Shown one piece after another: positions 10,640-22,941 of a DNA stretch of 64,000 nt. The stretch is from Phyto melanocephala (Eukaryota > Arthropoda > Insecta > Diptera > Rhinophoridae). Position 1 is the stretch's first letter. Each line of letters starts with the position of its first letter. Under the pieces are notes generated by a model that did not search any database, was not told the origin of the DNA, and worked only from the letters and a program-made list of their open reading frames with translations. The position numbers and the translations under genes were made by a program. The stretch is from positions 142,354,223 to 142,418,222 of the forward strand of contig OW799233.1 of assembly GCA_941918925.1 (NCBI GenBank), in the 5' to 3' direction.

Positions 10640-12702
10640 TTGTTTTGTTCAATTAAAGTGCTATTCCATAATTATAGTGTGGCTAATAAAAAAAAGATCA
10701 ATCTTTGTTATTTTCTAAAGTAAATTATTGTTTTTTGCTATTAGTTTTATTAATTATATTCAGCTTGTTTATCATTAATATTTTTATTAGTATTGATTTA
10801 AAAGTTATTGATTTTTCTATGTGTGATAATAAAAAGGTGAAAAATAACACGAAACCAAAAAAGTTTTAACTTGTGGTAAATTTTGTTCTTAATTTTAATT
10901 TTAATGTTTAATTTTAGTTTTCTATGTCATTAAAATTTGTGATTTAAATAGATGATAGTTATATATGTACATCGAACACTAAACATTCCGATCAAAAAGT
11001 GCTGATTCGAAAATGCATTCCACTAGTGTCGGAATATAACCTACTTTTTCAGCTTATTCTTCCATTATAACATATAGAACAAATTTAATCTCTTCGTATA
11101 GAAGAATTAAAAATAAATGAACTAAAGCCAGAAATAAATAAATATTGTCTTTAAAACATTCAAAGTTCGTATTAAAATTAATTTAATTCTTATTTTTTTA
11201 TATATTATTTCTTTAATATTAATTTTTTTTTAAATGTGTGTTTATTTTTTCACATGTCAAGACTTAAAAAATAAAATTTATTCAGTAAGAAGAAGAACAG
11301 TTGAATATAATTTATTGTTAAAGGATCAAATCTTCATTGTCTAGATACTTTTGTATATAATGTTTTTTTTTTTTACCGACGACATCATACTATTTTTTTC
11401 ATAATATATCATACTATTTTTAGAGGAAAACCACATCGAAGATTTCATGAAAAGTGAACATTAAATTATCAAAACAAAATATGATAACCGTGACAAAATA
11501 TATGATTAAACAATATAAAAATTATTATAACTTATTTTCGGTAACCAAATATTTTTTGGAAACTATAATATGACCACTGCGATCATATTATAATCATTGT
11601 TTTTCTTCGCGTGCAACTTAGTTATCAAATTTGCAATTAATTTCAACTTTTGTTTAAAACAATTTATAAAATATGTTAATTTAAAACATATATGTATATA
11701 GAATGTAATCTATAATTATATTGATTAAAAAAATTATAACATAATGTTATCGGCAGACTACATTTTTTTTGTTTATTTATAATTATTGTTACATTACAGA
11801 TTTTTAAAACTAAATTTTTCTACAAATTTTGACCATTTACAGGAGCAAAACATTTTGGGCAATGTGTAACAAACGTAATACCAAATTTAATATAATGAAA
11901 AATTTTTCTTGCTTAGAAGGCAAGTCTTAATAAACTAATAAATGTATTTTATATATTGTCATTTGAAAAGTTGTACATTTTTACTATTTATCAATTAAAT
12001 GAGCAACATAAGTATTCTAACAAACTTATGAATAATTCAATATACTGGTTTTACTTTATTGTCTTAAATAAAAAAAAAACGGTATGTGGGTTAAATTTAA
12101 AAGTTTTAAATATTTATTTCAAGCTTGAAACAAAAAAAGTATGTGCGCTAAATTCAGATTCTTAAATACCCTTCACTATCGTATCTTATATCTTACAAAT
12201 TGGGGTACTAAATAGTAACTGCTTCTATGTAACATAAGTATATTATCCGCACAGAAGAGAGACAAAATTCCACCGAAGACATCTGATGTAATGTCGGCAG
12301 CATATCAGGATGCTTTAACAATGTTATTTTAACATAAAAAGCATATCTTATTCTTTTATCTAAAACATTTAATTTTATTTAAATTTTTAAATTGTTTTGT
12401 GTGAAAAATTAAAAAAAAACTTATATTGTTATATCCTTATTTAGTCAACGCAATATCCAAAACTTTCTTCTATAATAGTCGGCAACTAAAAATACATTTT
12501 AATTGTGTCTTTTGTACCTATACACTGTAAATAGATTAATTAATTAATTCATTTTTAAATTTGTCTTTTATCTTTCTTATTAAATGACATTTTTATTCAT
12601 GTCCATATTCTCTCATATTCTTAATACATTTTTGTTATGCTTTCTATATCCATCCTTCTGGCTGGCGGTATGGAAAGAAAACTTTTATTTTTATATTGAA
12701 TA
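10640..12702. other. Unassigned AT-rich interval
   Basis: No gene recognised. Short open frames are in AT-rich noise. A phrase 'catcatactattttt' is repeated at about 11384 and 11408. Confidence 0.4.
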
Positions 12703-13200
12703 CCCTGTTCAGACAGATATTTTTAATTGTTTCAATTTAGTGTTGATTAAGCAATTAAAATAAGTGTTCACACATCCTCAATTTATCTTACTCCATTAGC
12801 ATTTGGTACCAGTAAAAATACAATGAATTTATACCAAATCAAATAATGCCTTCTCTTCAATTTTTTTCCTGTTAATAAAATATATTTACAATTATATTTA
12901 TACATATTGAATTTATTTAAACATTTTTTTTTTAAATTTTCATCAACCATTTGCCATTTTCTTACTTTTTATTTTGTGTATATTTATTTGTTTGACATTA
13001 GAAATGCCACCCGTAGAAGTTTCTTCTCACTGAACATACTTCTCAAGAGTTGTATTTCGAATTCTAGACAATAAGTGAAACAATAAACTATATATTGCTC
13101 AATTTAAAAATAATTTTTAGTATGGTAAATTGAGCTCAATAAGGCCTTTAATTGCGATAATATTATAAATTGACAATTAAGGCGCGTGTGTGAACATGGT
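12703..13200. mobile_element. Dispersed non-coding repeat, about 0.5 kb, copy 1
   Basis: Starts CCCTGTTCAGACAGATATTT and ends GGCGCGTGTGTGAACATGGT. It matches 25475-25982 along the whole length at roughly 90%. The ends are imperfect inverted repeats (CTGTTCAGACA against ATGTTCACACA), followed inward by AATTG blocks on both sides. It has the shape of a non-autonomous DNA transposon; superfamily not settled. Confidence 0.65.
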
Positions 13201-13331
13201 ATAAATCTATCAAGATGATAGACATCGAACAATGAATTCATGAATTTAGTAAACACTGTGCCACTTTTTGTAAATATCTACTATCGTTTTGTTTTAACAT
13301 AAAAACAGCAATATTTTAACATGTAAATTTA

Positions 13332-13491
13332 CTGCCTGTTCAACGATGTCGAAAGAAACCCAAGCGACATTTTTATTCGCTCAAATATATTGAAACAAAA
13401 CAACAAAAACTTAAAATTTGTTTTTGTTTTCAACGTATTTGTACGAATGAAATTTCGCTTGGGTTTTCTTTCGACATCGTTGAACAGCCAG
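13332..13491. mobile_element. Palindromic MITE, 160 bp, with TTA target duplication
   Basis: The arms CTGCCTGTTCAACGATGTCG and, from the right, CTGGCTGTTCAACGATGTCG match for about 60 bp around a short AT-rich centre. TTA flanks it on both sides (13329-13331, 13492-13494). A TWA duplication is the mark of the PIF/Harbinger superfamily (family knowledge), so a PIF-type MITE is the best guess. Confidence 0.7.
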
Positions 13492-13494
13492 TTA

Positions 13495-16400
13495 ATAATG
13501 AGATACTCATTAAATAGTTATAAAAAAGTTTCACAGATATTTTAACACATTCATTCATTGTGTTAAAAAAAGCTTTTCTCAATAAAAAGAAATGATTATG
13601 AATGAATTTGGAAAACGATTTTGTTTTATTAATAAAAAGTTAAAATGGTAACCTTTTGTAAAAGCTTTGCTTATAAATATAACTAAATGTTATAAAAAAG
13701 TTTTAAAATACTTGCGCCATCTTCCGTAAAAAATAAAAGTTTTACACTTTTTATATGCAAAGCTTTGAGCTTTAACCTTTTCACAAAAAAAGTTGCTGAA
13801 AATGTTAATATGAATAATTTTCAGAGCTGCCATTTTTTTTACGAAAAATTGTCAAATTTTAAAAACAAAATCGTTAGGTTTTTTTAAAATCATTCAAAAA
13901 GGTTTTTAAAAAAAATTAAGTCTGGTATAAAAAACAAATTCTTATGAAGAATAATTTTCAAGACAGTTTAAGATATATCAAACTTTTTTTTTGTTTAATT
14001 TTTCAAACTTATTTTAATATTAGCAGATTAGTTTGGCAAAGTCGTTAAGTTATTTCATAATTCACATAAGGTTGGAAACGTTGATTAATTGTAATTAACT
14101 TTATTTTTTTAATAACGAACATTTATCAAAATCAATCAATTTTAGTCTACCTATTTTATCTTGTTATTTATCTCCAGAAAACAGATTGGGATATGTTTTG
14201 ACCTTCACAAGTTGTGAAAAGTGTTTAAAAACAAAAACATTTTTAGCGCTAATCTTACCAATATGTATCTACAAAACAAATTCAACAATTTAATAACCCA
14301 AAAACTTCTTGATCTTTAACGTTTGAAAACATATCTTTTCTCACAGGTGATTCCCCCTTTTACAGTATATCTATCAAAAGCAAAAGTTTCATAGAATAAT
14401 AATATTAATAATAATTTTATATTTTATTTTACAAAGTTTTTATAAACACAGTATTGAGAGAAATTAGTTTTCTTATTTCTCAATTAGTGCTGTTTCTAGG
14501 AATAATGTAATTTTAAGAAAACATGAAAATTTTTATGATGAACAAAAGTCTTAGCAATACAAGACAGTTCTATATCACATGCAAAAGGAAGTATGTTCTG
14601 TATATGCCTGCACCCAAACAAAGTGTGACAACTGTTAACGACCCAACTACAATTAAAGTAATTTTGTAAAAAATATAATTTAGTTTTTCACTCTAACATC
14701 CGTAGGTTTAAAACAAAAATTAGTTATTTAATATTTTGAGGCTGACAAGACAGTCATGTAGATTTACATATGTCTCACAAATTTTAAAGTCAGTTGTAAA
14801 AAATATGCCGTATATTAGCTCCTTCAGCGATACATAAAAGCGATTATAAATTGGTCGGGTAGATAATAATTTTAATCGTTGTTGCTTATATTTTACCAAA
14901 TGTTTATATAATATTTCTTTTATATTAAGTAAACAAAAAATAAAAAAATTTATAAGAAGCAACATGAATCTTTTTCTTGGGAGCAGAAATGGTATTCCAT
15001 AAACGAGCTTTTTGTATTTGATTTATTTACATCACTAAAAAGCCTGTAAGTTGTGCTAAATAATAAATAAATTTTAATTTTTTTTATTAATTTATTTTTA
15101 TTATTAATTATTTTGTGAATTTATCAAAATTAATTTGATATAAATATATATATACAAAATATAACAATCTGGGATCCTTAACAATTTCTGGTAAAAAATA
15201 TTTGTCATTCAGCCTAGAGAATTTTAAGTTTTAACCAAAAATTTAGTAAGTTATTGCTGACTGAAAATCGGAAATCCCACCTGGATGGTCGTGCGTAAGT
15301 TTAAATAAGAATTTTGCAGTCTCTAAAACGTTTTAAAAATTAACCAAATATATATATGCCCAAAGTTGAAACTTTTTAAACTAAAAAGTACTACCATATT
15401 TGCATTGCTATAACTGGGTCTGTTTCGCAACATTAGTATTTTAATTTGATGGCACATTTCCTTCACAATTTTATATGATGTTAAACTTTAGAGTGAAAAT
15501 AAATGAAAATTTAATGTAAAATATTCAATTAGTTCGTTACGTCAATTATTTGCTATATGTAAGAATTTTTGCAAAGAAATCGATATTTTTTTCAAATATC
15601 TGGTAAGAAATGACGTAAAAACGTAAGGTTTGGCAATCCTAGTCATTTTGTTTTATAAGTAAACATTTCGTTGAAATGTTAAGTTAATATACTTGGAGCT
15701 TTCAGTTATGTAAAAGCTTTTAATATAGAATTACCCAGCAGTTCTTAGGTTTTTACGCCTAACAGCTATTCGAATATATACTTTTATGTCAATATAAAAT
15801 AAAAATAATATAATCGAATCATCATTATTCAAGCTTTGCTTACAATGTAGGTAGTGTTGGACCTGCAAGATGGCCTAGGCCATTTCTGTGTAAATTTAAG
15901 AAGCAATTGTATATTAACTATGCATAGATCACAGTTAGATTTTCATTGGTCTCAGATTAAACATGTATGGGATAGAAATTCTGTTTAGTTAATACATATG
16001 ATATAAATCTACTACTACTGTTACTTTTAGCTGTCAGAAGTATCTCAGTTTTTTATTTTTATACAATTTTCTAAAAAATTTTTGATAATTTTTTCAACGT
16101 TCTAATCTCTCGTTGCATAATTTTTATTAAAAAGTGTTACCATACCTTTAATAGTTGGTTTTGGTTATGTAACCAAAAGCTGTAACCAAAGGTTAAACAG
16201 TACTTGTGAACTAAATAGCGTTTTGTTAATGTTCTTTTTAAATACAGATTATTTAATTAATTAAGATAATCACATGTTGCGAAAAGGGCCATAAGTCGTT
16301 AAGTTTCTACTGAACAGCTGCAGCTATTTATAATATTTTTTAGAATTATTTTTTTCAATTTTTTTTATAAATATTTTTATATTAAATTCGTTCAAAATTA

Positions 16401-16518
16401 ACAAAACGGTTTTTCTGTTCACTTTTGAAAAAAAAAATCAAAAGGTTTTTGAAAGTGAGGGACGTCGCGATCTTAAAAATGTTGTCCATAACGATAAAAT
16501 ATAAAATCTCTAATATTA
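13495..16518. other. Unassigned interval with one MITE fragment
   Basis: AT-rich and without a recognised gene. Positions 14753-14823 are a solo right arm of the MITE at 7931-8239. Confidence 0.4.
14753..14823 (+). repeat. Solo arm of the 7931-8239 MITE family
   Basis: About 70 bp (GATTTACATATGTCTCAC through CCGTATATTAGCTCCTTC) match 8168-8240 with a few changes. The left arm is absent. Confidence 0.65.
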
Positions 16519-16526
16519 GACTAAAC

Positions 16527-16745
16527 CAAGGCATATGTATTCATCAGGTACTCTTGATTCGTCAGCTGATTATTTTTTTTATTACTTATTTTTAATTTCA
16601 GCTGTCATAATACATAAATAAAAAACAATTTTCTCTTTTCAAATGTCAATTTTTTTCAATTTTCAAATGTCAAACTTCATATATAAAAAATATAAACAAA
16701 AAATTCTCTCCAAACTGCAATTACCTGATGAATAAATATGCCTTG
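16527..16745 (+). mobile_element. hAT-type MITE, 219 bp, copy 1
   Basis: Ends CAAGGCATAT...ATGCCTTG form inverted repeats running about 24 bp (CAAGGCATATGTATTCATCA). The 8-bp direct repeat GACTAAAC lies at 16519-16526 and 16746-16753. CA(A/G)GG tips and 8-bp duplications are hAT features (family knowledge). The reverse copy is at 41091-41299. Confidence 0.78.
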
Positions 16746-16804
16746 GACTAAACAAATCTCTAATATTAGACTAAAAAAAACCTTGCGCGTTTTTGCGCCA
16801 TTTT

Positions 16805-17481
16805 TATACCCTTCATCTGTGGTGCACAATGGTATATATAGCTTTGTCAGTCCGTTTGTAATTTCTACAATTTTCATTTCCGACCCCATAAAGTATATAT
16901 TTTCGGAAAGCTTATGAATAAAGGAGTCAATTAAGCCCTGACCGTCTGTCCGTCTGCCCGTCTGTCCGTGTGTTGGTTGAAATCAACTTTTAGAAGCAAC
17001 TATATGTTCCTCAGATCTGTATATAGTATCAATCTCTTGGAAATATCCAGGAATGAATCGCTATTGAAATTCAGCACAATCGCCCCATAACTTTCTGAGA
17101 TATGAGCAAAAAACCACGACCACCTCGTTTTTTTACACAATTACAACAACAACATACATACTTACATACATTTAAAAAACATAAAAAAAAAATTACAAAA
17201 AAAAATTACAAAAAAAAAAAAATATATTGAAAATAAAAAAAAAATAAAAAAAATTTTTTAAAAAAATAAAAAAAAATATATAAAATATAAATAATATATT
17301 AAATAAAATAAAATAAAATTTTTTTGGCTCAGCTGGGATTCGATGCCACATTTATTCTAACCAGTATATACATACATATGTACGTTTTTTATATGAGATG
17401 AATGGTGATACAAACAATTGTTATTGCATGACTACACGTTGTGAAGGGTATATAAGATTCGGCACGGCACTGTTACTTGTT
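16805..17481 (+). mobile_element. Family A element, copy A6
   Basis: Starts TATACCCTTCATCTGTGG, carries the CTGTCCGTCTGCCCGTCTG tract and an A-rich centre, and ends GATTCGGCACGGCACTGTTACTTGTT. The second hairpin arm has lost bases, so the stem is broken. Confidence 0.68.
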
Positions 17482-17973
17482 TTGAATGGTTTTTTGAAAA
17501 TATAATTTTTTTTGTTGCTATTTTTGCTTATTTTGTATAGGTATAAGTAAGTAATAAACCTTTTTCTCAGTCATAAAATATTTTGGTTTTTTATAATTGT
17601 ACGAAAATGTTTTTTATTTAAATTATTAGAGTTATTTATTACCCTTATCTATCTCAAAGAGTAGTAAGATTCCAAATAATACAGGAAGCCTGTTGAAGAG
17701 AAATTACAATTTTAAGTTAGAAAATTAATGAAATTCCAAAATGTCAAGAGGAAAGTGATATATCAGCCGTAAATCAATGCTTAAAGGATTTCCAAAAAAT
17801 TATATATATATTGGCATTAAGAGGTGGGATTAGTTCTTTTTAGAAAGACTTTTGTCTCTTGATCCGGTTTTTCTTATAGCTTTGCAATCCTAGGTCTATA
17901 TTTAACACATATTTCTGCCAAGTTTCATTGATCTAGGAGCACGCAATAACTTTGAAGAAGCAATATAAGCTAA
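17482..17973. other. Unassigned interval
   Basis: No gene or element end recognised. Confidence 0.35.
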
Positions 17974-18500
17974 AACAAGAAAGAGTATTATATACGGCTG
18001 TGCCGAATCTTTTATACCAACCACCAATTTGATGTACTTTTATAGCACAGAATTTATTATTTTGTTATTAAGAGTAATCGCTATGGAATAATCTCTTTAT
18101 ACTGAAATATGTATCACTTTCTTTGTAAATATATCTTCGATATGCTAGTAAAATGTTTTCGTAAATTTAGTCTTTTAATGAAAGTGGGTGTTAAAGTAAG
18201 CGTGTCAATAAAGTATCTGCTAAAAAATACAACTTAGATATTTCAATATAGTCCTTTATTCTTCCAAAGAAATTATATTAGTTTTAGATAAAAATGTTAG
18301 TACAAAGCCTTTGACTAAAATGCAATGGTTGCAAAATTTCAGAATCATACATCTAATTTTGCCAGTCTTATTACGTTTTAAATTTTGAATATTCCGAAAA
18401 ATACACTGCGCGGTGTAAATTTGTATACGTTTTGATCTATAACTCCTTTCCTAAATCATAGATTTTGGCCATTTTTAGAAACAATATTTTTTTACTTTAA
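17974..18500 (-). mobile_element. Family B Helitron-like element, 3' part (copy B2)
   Basis: On the minus strand this ends in the family B terminus: hairpin ATTCGGCACAGCCGTAT, then ACTCTTTCTTGTT. It runs inward through 'aaagtgatacatatttcagtataaagag' and 'tatcgaagatatatttac' to a break near 18500 beside the mariner relic. The start of the element is missing. Confidence 0.65.
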
Positions 18501-18599
18501 TATTTTTAATTTTGAACTTTAATATTTATAGTTTTGAAGTGTTTCTTTTACATTATAAACTATATTATGCTTTTTAATAAAAAGTTTTAAGTTGGAAAC

Positions 18600-18911
18600 A
18601 CTGTTTTTCGTTTGGCATTTCAACGTGAATACAACGACGTATGACTAGCAAGGCGTAGATTTGGTAAATGGGCCTAAAACAAGTTTGCTGTTGATTCCGA
18701 TTTTCATAAGCGATTAGTTCACTTTTGACGGAATAGATACGACAATGAACAATACTGCTGTATATGTTGTTATGATAATTCTCAAGTGTATGTTGAGATA
18801 CCTTTAAATCCTGACTGGTAGGATCATTGGTCTGCAGGTCCTTAAAAACGATGCAGGTCGGAATGTTACAGTCAATGGTGACCGCTATGCAGCCATGACT
18901 ACTGACTTTTT
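18600..18911 (+). pseudogene. Mariner transposase relic, middle part, before the B1 insertion
   Basis: Translation in shifting frames gives pieces of a mariner catalytic domain: HF..N.Y.NEQYCC-C, then DNSQVYVEIPLNPDW-DHWSAG, then KNDAGRNVTVNGDRYAAM and TTDFF at 18840-18911. These match the stretch between the first and second catalytic aspartates of insect mariner transposases. Several stops and frameshifts show long decay. The family B element begins at once after DFF. Confidence 0.72.
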
Positions 18912-19524
18912 TATACCCGCCACCAAAAAAATGGTGGGGGTATATTCATTTTGTCATACCGTTTGTAACACATCGAAATATCCATTTTAGACCCCATAAA
19001 GTATATATATTCTGATTCGGGGTTTGATTTTATGACGATCTAGGTATGTCCGTCCGTCTGTCCGTCTGTCCGTCTGTTGAAAGCACGATAGAGGTCGCAC
19101 CGAAAAAGCTAGGGGGCTCAAATTTTGCCAGAATCTTTCTTATAGACAAGGTTTGTTGAAAATGGGCTAAATCGGAATATTAGGAAGAGAGTTATAGCTC
19201 GAAAAGCAAGAGTAGGTCGAAAAAACCGTGTCCTTCGAACATCGAATAAAATTGAATTGTGTCCAAACGCCTTAACGTAGACTCATGAAACTTTGAATAT
19301 ATATTTCCTGAGTAAAAACAATATTTTTCCCTGACAATTGTTTAAATCTATGCATTAGGAGAGGAGTTATCGATCAAAATGTACGAAAATTTATACCGCA
19401 CAGTACATTTTTCAGTATATTTAAAAACAAAAACGTCATAAAAGCAACAAAATTGGATGTACGACTCTGAAATTTTGCAAACTTTTCTTTTTGGTGAGTG
19501 GCTTTTCTGTAACGGACAATCAAT

Positions 19525-20964
19525 GTGCCACGCCCACTTTTACGCCCACCTCCCATATAACGTTTTAACTAAAATTCATATTATTTCTCTATTAATAAAG
19601 ATTTTGGAATAATAAAGGGCTATATTGAAACACCTAAGTTATACTCATTCGCAAAAATAACTTTGACACGCCTACTATAACGCCCACTTTTCACGTTATC
19701 TACCGTTAATGAAATTTAAAAGCTCATAAAACCGCCAAAATTAGAGGTATGATGATAAAATTTGCTACTTATATCCCCCTAGGCAATATCATTACTGTGC
19801 CAGAAAATTAAGGTGCCATGCCCACTTTTACGCCCACCTCCCGTAAAACGTTTTACCTACAATTCATATAATTTCTTTATTAATAAAGATTTTGGAATAA
19901 TAAAGGGCTAAATTGAAACACCTAAGTTGTACTCATTCGCAAAAACAACTTTGACACGCCTACTATATCACCCACTTTTCACGTTATCTACCGTTAATGA
20001 AATTTAAAAGCTCATAAAACCGCCAAAATTAGAGGTATGATGATAAAATTTGCTACGTATATCCCCCTAGGCAATATCATTACTGTTCCAGAAAATTAAG
20101 GTGCCACGCCCACTTTTACGCCCACCTCCCATATAACGTTTTAACTAAAATTCATATAATTTCTCTATTAATAAAGATTTTGGAATAATAAAGGGCTATA
20201 TTGAAACACCTAAGTTGTATTCATTCGCAAAAATATGTTTGACACGCCTACTATAACGCCCACTTTTCACGTTATCTACCGTTAATGAAATTTAAAAGCT
20301 CATAAAACCGCCAAAATTAGAGGTATGATTATAAAATTTGCTACGTATATTCCCCTAGGCAATATCATTACTGTGCCAGAAAATTAAGGTGCCACGCTAA
20401 GTTTTACGCCTACCTCCCAAATAACGTTTTAACTAAAATTCATATAATTTCTCTATTAATAAAGATTTTGGAATAATAAAGGGCTATATTGAAACACCTA
20501 AGTTGTATTCATTCGCAAAAATAACTTTGACACGCCTACTATAACGCCCACTTTTCACGTTATCTACCGTTAATAAAATTTAAAAGCTCATAAAACCGCC
20601 AAAATTAGAGGTATGATGATAAAATTTGCTACGTATATCCCCCTAGGCAATATCATTACTGTGCCAGAAAATTAAGGTGCCACGCCCACTTTTACGCCCA
20701 CCTCCCATAAAACGTTTTACCTACAATTCATATAATTTTTTTATTAATAAAGATTTTGGAATAATAAAGGGCTAAATTGAAACACCTAAGTTGTACTCAT
20801 TCGCAAAAACAACTTTGACACGCCTACTATATCGCCCACTTTTCACGTTATCTACCGTTAATGAAGTTTAAAAGCTCATAAAACCGCCAAAATTAGAGGT
20901 ATGATAATCAAATTTGCTACATATATCCTTCTAATCAATGTAATTGTTGTGCCAAAAAGTTTAG
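19525..20964 (+). repeat. Tandem array of five 288-bp units inside B1
   Basis: The phrase GTGCCACGCCCACTTTTACG, or a near match, recurs at 19525, 19813, 20101, 20389, 20677 and (diverged) 20965, exactly 288 bp apart each time. Each unit contains GACACGCCTACTATA, CACGTTATCTACCGTTAATG and CCCCTAGGCAATATCATTAC. Units are mostly over 95% alike. Units 2 and 5 share variants that 1, 3 and 4 lack (ACGTTTTACCTACAATTC, GGGCTAAATTGAAAC, CTACTATATC). Copy B6 has only one unit (41939-42226). Confidence 0.95.
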
Positions 20965-21506
20965 GTGACACGCCCACTTTAACGCATACCTCCAATATAA
21001 CAGTTTATCTTAAATTCATGTAATTTCTCTATTGACAAAGTTTTTGGGAAAATAAAGGACCATATTGAAATATCTAAGTTGTATTTATTAGCAGAAACTT
21101 TATTGACACTCCTACTTTAACTCCCACTTTTACTAAAAGACTACATTTACAAAAGCATTTTAGTAGCATATCGAAGTTATAAATTTTAAGGACCGATGTT
21201 GAATTTAAATAAAACACAAATTATTTAGGATATTGTTATTATTTCTTTTTGTAATTATAATATTAGTATGGTTCAATTATGTATTTAACAATATATCGGC
21301 CAAATGGCCCCCCCCCATCCTTGGCGCCCCTCCTTTCTCTAATGATACAAATTTTCAATGACAATGTTGATGCTCAATTGTTGGGTATGATGATGAGTCG
21401 AGGTTGACTGCTCTTTTGCCACACTATCGCAAAAACCAGCAATGGTACCCATTCAATGAACTAAGAAGGCATTCACAGATTTTCTAACATTTTATACAGA
21501 CCTGTT

Positions 21507-21719
21507 TTGCAGAAATTTAAATATTTTTTACAATTCTCCCGACTGTGGACGAATTTGAACGATTATATTGATCAAAAGAATTACGAAGTGCACAAAATAC
21601 ATTTTGATCTGAACGCCCATTTTTATAAAAAACCTGCTCATTTGCGTATCTTTTCACGGATCAAATTGAGTAAGTTTGAGATTGAGAAATGTCAAGTGAA
21701 ATGCAGAAAACAAATTTAA
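21507..21719 (+). other. ORF-like stretch shared by B1 and B6, function unknown
   Basis: A 70-codon open frame beginning MQKFKYFLQFSRLWTN. The same frame is open at 43327-43457 in B6 with few changes (RLWTNSNDYVDQKNHEVHK). Differences are mixed silent and replacing changes, so selection cannot be claimed. I recognise no domain. It may be a captured fragment in the progenitor of family B. Confidence 0.35.
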
Positions 21720-21922
21720 AGACTAGGTGTAGTTCACCTTCAACATGGGCCCTTAAAATTGAACCACCCTCTACAAAGAAAGTGATACATATTTTATTAT
21801 AAAGAGATTATTCCATAACGATTAACAAGATAATAAATATTGTGCTTTAAATGTACACAAAATTGGTGGTGGGTATAAAAGATTCGGCACAGCCGAATAT
21901 AGTGCTCTTACTTGTTGTTAAT

Positions 21923-22111
21923 CAAGATGGCAAACAAGTCAGACAGATTTTGCTACAACTGATCTATTAATGAACACGTTTAGTAAGTGTATAGCTTTAC
22001 TATTCGGACCCGTGAATTGGCCTCTACGATTGTGCGATTGAACGTGAATAGACTTATTTCTATGGGGATATGTGAAGTCGCTAGTCTACTTACGTGAATA
22101 AGGCTATACAT
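21923..22111 (+). pseudogene. Mariner transposase relic, catalytic part, after B1
   Basis: Continues the relic from 18600-18911. QDGKQVRQILLQL matches the second-aspartate block, and FGPVNWPLRLCD-T-IDLFLWGYVKSLVY matches the block that normally reads FGPVNWPPRSCDLTPLDYFLWG. Interrupted by stops, and followed at once by the 661-bp inverted-repeat element. Confidence 0.75.
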
Positions 22112-22772
22112 ATATCGCACTTGATCAACAAGAGGGTATTAACTCAAAATTTTTAAAATATCACTTTTTTCAAGAAATCAGCAAACAACATCAATATCTA
22201 TCTACTGTAAAAATTTCAACGTATTCCGTTTACTCTTTCATCTCGAAAACCACTTTTGAGACCATATTCATGATAATGTAGTGATTACCTTTATTTCAAC
22301 AAAAAGGTATTATTTCGAGTTAATACAAAAGTTGAAATAGGTAAGAATCGTATATTTTCATAAAAAAGGTATTATTTTGATTTGAGCCTTTATTTATGTT
22401 AAAAATAATCAAACTGTTTTATTTATATTTGGTTGTATTTTGAGTTGATACTATTTTTTTAATAAAATTTGTTTTATTCTATAATTTTAATTCGAAATGT
22501 GACTCTTTTTATCAAAAAATTGTTCAAATTTTTTTTGATTTGTGACGCTTTTCATGAAAAAATGGTGTTAACTCAAAAAATAGATTTTTTTGCAATGATT
22601 AGTAAAATTTAAAACAAAAACAATGAATATATATATTTTCAAATGGAATTTGCTTCCTATGGTATATTTGAATTTTTAAATTCTGTTAAAATGAGGCCAC
22701 AAACAGTTTTTTGATTCTACTGAAAATTCAAAAATTTTGAGTTAATACCCTCTTGTTGATCAAGTGCGATAT
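22112..22772. mobile_element. 661-bp non-coding element with perfect inverted ends, copy 1
   Basis: The tips ATATCGCACTTGATCAACAA match each other in inverse for about 43 bp, through GAGGGTATTAACTCAAAATTTTT. The copy at 49193-49852 matches along its whole length with about ten differences. Inside, the tip motif TTAACTCAAAA or GAGTTAATAC recurs at least four more times in both directions, as expected of subterminal protein-binding sites. No gene. It lies within the mariner relic. Confidence 0.85.
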
Positions 22773-22799
22773 GTATATATATATATATACAAATGTTAG

Positions 22800-22925
22800 A
22801 AAAAGTCATCAGAAATTGAACCACCTACGTCCCAGTCAGCCGTGACGGTCATATGCCAGAAGTTCTATTTATGTTGTAATGCCAGAATATTATCATGAGA
22901 ATAAAATAAATTTAATGTCAAAAAA
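22800..22925 (+). pseudogene. Mariner transposase relic, C-terminal end
   Basis: MLEKVIRN-TTYVPVSRDGHMPEVLFML then CQNIIM matches the C-terminal tail of mariner transposases (LLEKVIENW...SRGGHMPEIIFK). This is the last part of the relic broken by B1 and the 661-bp element. The 3' tip was not identified. Confidence 0.68.
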
Positions 22926-22941
22926 AATAAGCTTTGAGTTA

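Larger units (their letters stand above)
18912..21916 (+). mobile_element. Family B Helitron-like element, full copy B1, 3.0 kb
   Basis: Starts TATACCCGCCACC-AAAAAAA-TGGTGGGGGTATA, a hairpin at the 5' tip, and ends ATTCGGC-ACA-GCCGAAT (21882-21898) plus 18 nt to CTTACTTGTT. The sequence just inside the 3' hairpin (TTGGTGGTGGGTATAAAAG) is complementary to the 5' start. It carries GACCCCATAAAGTATATATA and the CTGTCCGTCTGTCCGTCTG tract. A 3' hairpin near the tip and the absence of long inverted ends are Helitron-like (family knowledge); the DINE-1/Helentron assignment is inference. It holds the 288-bp tandem array and an ORF-like stretch. It sits inside a mariner relic. Confidence 0.8.

Noticed and set aside
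19525..20964. Regular spacing as a CRISPR array
   Set aside because: Units are 288 bp with no alternating spacers, inside a eukaryotic transposon.
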